Under the pieces are notes generated by a model. The model saw only the letters and a list, made by a program, of their open reading frames with translations, searched no databases and had not been told where the DNA came from. A stretch of 64,000 bases of DNA, from NCBI RefSeq assembly GCF_003570885.1, contig NZ_QXJC01000005.1, positions 124,001 through 188,000 on the forward strand, read 5' to 3'. Origin of the DNA: Simplicispira hankyongi. GTDB lineage: Bacteria; Pseudomonadota; Gammaproteobacteria; Burkholderiales; Burkholderiaceae_C. A program made the translations under genes and the position numbers. Shown in pieces: positions 60,996-64,000 of the stretch (positions are counted from its first letter, which is position 1; every line of letters starts with the position of its first letter).

Positions 60996-61534
60996 GGCGC
61001 GCGCTTGGTAAACGAGAGTGTCAGGTCGCCCAGGTGCACGCCGAATTTGCTCATGCGGGCGCGGTTGAGCATGACGCGGTCGTCCATCAGGTACATCCAG
61101 TCGTCGAGCTGCACCTCGTAGGTGCGCCCGTCCACCGGCAGATTGAGCGTGTAATTCCAGTGAAAAGCGTTGCCCTGCGTTTGCCCATTGGCATCGCCCG
61201 CCACATCAGCGGCCGTTCCGGTGTACTGGCCATTCGCGTGGCGGTGCAGGTGCCAGATGCGTTGCTCTGTTTTGCCGTCCGAGTAGGTAAAGCGCTCGTC
61301 CAGCGTGCCTTCTTCACCTTGCCAGCTGCACACCATCACCACCGTAAAGCGCCGCACCACCTGGCCGCTGCGGTCCTGGAAAATGCCCCAGGCGTCGAGC
61401 GTGCCGTTGAAATACTGCGCCAGGTCGAGCCCCGGCTTTTCCGCCGAGTAGTCGGCCAGTTTCTGCGTGCCGCAGCCCTGCAGCAACAGCGGGGCGGCGA
61501 GGGCGGCGCCTAGCCAGTGGCGTCTTTGCATCAT
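60992..61534 (-). CDS. DUF3833 lipoprotein
   Basis: 180 aa. Lipoprotein signal with lipobox LLLQGC (Cys ~21). The body (YFNGTLDAWGIFQDRSGQVV RRFTV, and LDDWMYLMDDRVMLNRARMS) is the DUF3833 pattern. Such genes sit in cfa/SDR/NTF2 clusters in many proteobacteria; the activity is unknown, possibly lipid binding in the envelope. Start ATG 61534 overlaps the MFS stop. Confidence 0.85.
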   Translation of the reverse strand: MMQRRHWLGAALAAPLLLQGCGTQKLADYSAEKPGLDLAQYFNGTLDAWGIFQDRSGQVVRRFTVVMVCSWQGEEGTLDERFTYSDGKTEQRIWHLHRHANGQYTGTAADVAGDANGQTQGNAFHWNYTLNLPVDGRTYEVQLDDWMYLMDDRVMLNRARMSKFGVHLGDLTLSFTKRAP

Positions 61535-62826
61535 GTGAATTTCCTTTGAACGGGCATGGACGCGGTGTTGCCTGCGCGCAGCACCAGGGCGTAGAGGGCC
61601 GCCGCAGCGGCCAGTTTGAGGGCGCAGGGCAGCAGGGCGTAGGCGAAGCTGAGGGTATGCAATGCGGCGGCGTCGCGTGCGCCCGGCGCGTAGCCCAGGG
61701 CGGAGAGCAGCGGCAAAGCCAGGCCAGCGGCCAGCGCCAGGTTGAGTTTGGCCGCCAGGTTCCACCAGCCAAAGTAGGCGCCTTCGTGCTGACTGCCTTC
61801 GCTTTGCGCGGCTGCCACGCCGGCCAGCAGCGCACTGGGCAATGCCAGGTCAGCGCCCAAGGCTGCGCCCGAGAGCGCGCAGACCACCAGAAAGGCAGTA
61901 GCGTCGCCCGTGCCCAGCAGCGCCGTCCAGGCAAACGCCGCCACGGCCAGCAGCATGCCGGCCAGCCAACTGGGCGCCAGGCCAAAGCGCGCCACCGCCC
62001 GCAGCCACAGCGGCATGGAGAGGGCCGCGCAGAGAAAGTAGGTGGCGAGGAACCAGGGCTCCTGCATCCCAGGGACTTGCAGAACATCCTGCACGAAGAA
62101 CAGCACCAGCGTGGCCGGAATGGCGCTGGCGATGCCGCTCACCACAAACACCAGCAGCAGGCGCCGGAAGGCGCGCACGCGCCAGGGCTGCCACAGCGCG
62201 GCCCGCGGTTCAGGACCCATGGGGACGGCCGCAGTGGGCTGGGGCGCGCGCGTCCAGGCCAGCCAGCCCAGCAGGAGCAGCGTGCAGAACACCACCAGCG
62301 CCGCGCACAAGCCAGCCAGCAATGGCAGAAGCGATGCCAGCACCACGCCCGCCAGCCCCGCCGATTCGCGCCAGGCCATGATGCGTCCGCGCTGCAAGTC
62401 GCTTTTTCCGAGACGCGCCCCCCAGGCCTGGTGGCTGATGCCGAGCTGGCTCCAGGCGGCGCTGGTGAGCACCAGTCCGGCGAAGGCCCAGGCGGCCAGC
62501 GCGAGCGGCGTGCGCGGCAGCGGGAACCACAGCGCTGCCATGCCCAGCGCGAGCAACAGGGCCGAAAGCGCGCCTGCCGCCAGGCTCCAGCGCGCCGGGC
62601 CACTCCCAAGCCGGTCGGCCAGGCGTCCCAGCAGCGGGTCGGTCAACGCATCGAAAGCCCGCGCCGCGAGCAGCACCGCGCCCAGCGTCGCCAGCGGCAT
62701 GCCAAATTCGCGCGCGTACAGATTGGGCAGCAGCACGTAGAGCGGCAGCGCGGCGAACGCCAGCGGCAGGGCCAGCAGGCTGTAGCTGGCCAGCTGGCGG
62801 CGGCTGAACTCGGCGGAGTGGGACAT
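61531..62826 (-). CDS. MFS transporter (GPH/sugar:cation symporter-like)
   Basis: 431 aa, 12 helices. ARAFDALTDPLLGRLADRLG is the GPH-type loop 2-3 motif (D-x-x-x-D-P-x-x-G). Part of the lipid-related operon; the cargo is unknown. The start at 62826 follows the preceding stop by two bases (TGACCATG). Confidence 0.85.
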   Translation of the reverse strand: MSHSAEFSRRQLASYSLLALPLAFAALPLYVLLPNLYAREFGMPLATLGAVLLAARAFDALTDPLLGRLADRLGSGPARWSLAAGALSALLLALGMAALWFPLPRTPLALAAWAFAGLVLTSAAWSQLGISHQAWGARLGKSDLQRGRIMAWRESAGLAGVVLASLLPLLAGLCAALVVFCTLLLLGWLAWTRAPQPTAAVPMGPEPRAALWQPWRVRAFRRLLLVFVVSGIASAIPATLVLFFVQDVLQVPGMQEPWFLATYFLCAALSMPLWLRAVARFGLAPSWLAGMLLAVAAFAWTALLGTGDATAFLVVCALSGAALGADLALPSALLAGVAAAQSEGSQHEGAYFGWWNLAAKLNLALAAGLALPLLSALGYAPGARDAAALHTLSFAYALLPCALKLAAAAALYALVLRAGNTASMPVQRKFT

Positions 62827-62828
62827 GG

Positions 62829-63374
62829 TCAAGGCGTCGCCAGCAGCGCCGCGCGTAGCGTGGGTTCCGAAGTTTGGGGCGACAGCCAGATGCCAAAGAA
62901 GAGGCGGGCAAACAGCGGGTCGTCGATCTGTCCGCGGGGCTGGCCGTTAAAGAGAAAGCGCACGCCCTGGCCTGGTTGGTACAAGCCGACCAGGCGGTCG
63001 CCCGCCGCCACGTCGGGCAGCAGCGCCGCGAGCTGTGCCTGCCAGTGCCCGGTTTGTGCTTCGGTCAGCGCTTGCTGGCGCTGCATTTCTTCGAGGGAGC
63101 GCCCGGCGATCGCACGGGCCGAGAATCCACGGGCGTAGCGCAGTTCCAGCGCCAGGCTCTGGTGGGTCCAGGTGCGCGGGGTGAAGCCGGGCTGCACCCA
63201 CAACTTCGCCTGGTACACCTCCATGCCAAGGAAGCGCAGCGTGCCGCTGCCTGCAAGGTGCGCCCCCGCCAGGGGCGTGTGCGGGGTGCCGCTGGCGAGT
63301 GCTGTCGCCTGAAAAAATAAGAGAAAAAGGCCTCTGGCGCTTATTTGGTAAGCGCTAGCAGCTATGGTTTTCAT
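62829..63374 (-). CDS. Chalcone isomerase-like exported protein
   Basis: 181 aa. Signal peptide (residues 1-~28, ending ALAS) whose N-terminal part is a translated dispersed repeat. Mature part LAGSGTLRFLGMEVYQAKLW, RSLEEMQRQQALTEAQ and LVGLYQPGQGVRFLFNGQPR follows the chalcone-isomerase-like (CHI-fold) family; bacterial members are fatty-acid-binding-like rather than flavonoid enzymes. Start ATG overlaps the cfa stop (ATGA). Confidence 0.85.
   Translation of the reverse strand: MKTIAASAYQISARGLFLLFFQATALASGTPHTPLAGAHLAGSGTLRFLGMEVYQAKLWVQPGFTPRTWTHQSLALELRYARGFSARAIAGRSLEEMQRQQALTEAQTGHWQAQLAALLPDVAAGDRLVGLYQPGQGVRFLFNGQPRGQIDDPLFARLFFGIWLSPQTSEPTLRAALLATP
63329..63365 (+). repeat. Dispersed palindromic repeat, copy 14, in the CHI-like signal peptide
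   Basis: GGCCTCTGGCGCTTATTTGG then TAAGCGCTAGCAGCTAT, a near-consensus copy. Translated on the minus strand as residues 4-16 (IAASAYQISARGL). Confidence 0.9.
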
Positions 63375-64000
63375 AGTTTTCTCTTGTGCAGGGTGTACTG
63401 CACCACGTCGATGTCGCCCATGGCAAACGCGGCTTCGCAGTAGGCCAGGTAGAACTCCCAGATGTGCAGGAAGCGCTGGTCAAAGCCCTGGCGCAGGATC
63501 TGCGCGCGCTCGGCAATGAAGCGCTCGCGCCAGCGCTTGAGCGTCTCGGCGTAATCAAAGCCAAAGGCCAGTTCCTCGGTCACGGTGAGACCGGCCGCCT
63601 CGGCTTCGCGGCGGAACTCGCGCGGACAGGGCAGGCAGCCGCCGGGGAAGATGTACTGCTGGATGAAATCGGTCGAGCCGATGTAGCGCTCGAACAAGCG
63701 GTCGTCGATGACGATGCTCTGGATGCAGGCGCGCCCGCCGGGTTTGAGCAGGCGCGCGACGGCCTGGAAGTAGGTGGGCCAGTACTCGCGCCCTACGGCT
63801 TCCACCATCTCGATGGAGCAGATGGCGTCGAACGGTGCATCGGCTATGTCGCGGTAGTCCTGCAGGCGCAAATCGCGCTGCGCAGCGGGCACGCCGAGCC
63901 GCTCGAGCCGCGCATTGGCAAAGGCCAGCTGCTCGGTCGAGAGCGTGACGCCGGTAATGCTGGCGCCAAACTCGGTCGCCGCCATTTCGGCGAGAGCCCC
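63371..64000 (-). CDS. cfa: Cyclopropane-fatty-acyl-phospholipid synthase-type methyltransferase, 5' part outside window
   Basis: Only the last 209 codons are in the window; the frame continues past the right edge. Visible pieces: ITGVTLSTEQLAFANARL (end of the SAM site), DAICSIEMVEAVGREYWPTY, RACIQSIVIDDRLFERYIGS, TDFIQQYIFPGGCLPCP and LKRWRERFIAE, all typical of CFA synthase family enzymes that methylenate or methylate unsaturated acyl chains in phospholipids. First visible gene of the coupled leftward operon. Confidence 0.92.
   Translation of the reverse strand, partial: GALAEMAATEFGASITGVTLSTEQLAFANARLERLGVPAAQRDLRLQDYRDIADAPFDAICSIEMVEAVGREYWPTYFQAVARLLKPGGRACIQSIVIDDRLFERYIGSTDFIQQYIFPGGCLPCPREFRREAEAAGLTVTEELAFGFDYAETLKRWRERFIAERAQILRQGFDQRFLHIWEFYLAYCEAAFAMGDIDVVQYTLHKRKL

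Overview
The window looks like chromosome of a high-GC betaproteobacterium of the Comamonadaceae (Acidovorax/Alicycliphilus/Diaphorobacter type). This rests on protein content and gene style (tctABDE, Bug-type carboxylate uptake parts, sucCD, recAX, pilA-tfpZ, a long-form hom) and on a dispersed ~36-bp palindromic repeat (consensus roughly GGCCTCTAGCGCTTA..TAAGCGCTAGCAGCTAT) present at least 14 times. No rRNA, tRNA, CRISPR array or prophage was seen. Assignment below family level is not possible by eye.

Layout. 1-14.8 kb: slyD (cut by the window edge), pirin, exporters, small enzymes, a TetR regulator with a palindromic operator, a DNA glycosylase, the tRNA-modifying TapT operon, a RIO kinase, and homoserine dehydrogenase behind a probable Thr/Ile attenuator, then a Fic protein. 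14.8-20 kb is a disturbed accessory segment: a YdeI-like gene truncated where a 1266-codon, lower-GC gene begins. That gene has an N-terminal nuclease-like domain and a STAND-like core, and is a candidate single-gene defence system. It is followed by an internally deleted NERD/UvrD-type helicase and a REP-like palindrome. 20-36.6 kb: tctBA, a tyrosine phosphatase, topoisomerase III with a C-terminal SWIB domain divergent from a SET-domain methyltransferase, birA, the TctDE two-component system, MarR, recA-recX, argC and sucCD.

36.7-43 kb is a compact signalling operon: a membrane Ser/Thr kinase, a PP2C phosphatase, an FHA protein, a CHASE2 adenylate cyclase and a metallo-beta-lactamase-fold cyclic-nucleotide phosphodiesterase. 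43-50.5 kb: pilA under a sigma-54 promoter, an IS4-family element inserted between pilA and its accessory gene tfpZ, a nitrate/sulfonate-type ABC transporter, and a PglL-like oligosaccharyltransferase that could glycosylate pilin. 50.5-64 kb: moaC, a BepA-like periplasmic protease, a TerC-family transporter under a yybP-ykoY Mn riboswitch, an HPF-like protein, several conserved small proteins, purB, a GST, and at the right edge a tightly coupled lipid-related operon (cfa, chalcone-isomerase-like, MFS, DUF3833, SDR, NTF2-like) running leftward.

The most unusual points are the large candidate defence gene at an insertion junction, the leader attenuator of hom, and the dispersed repeat being translated in four different genes (two signal peptides, a topoisomerase linker and a membrane segment).
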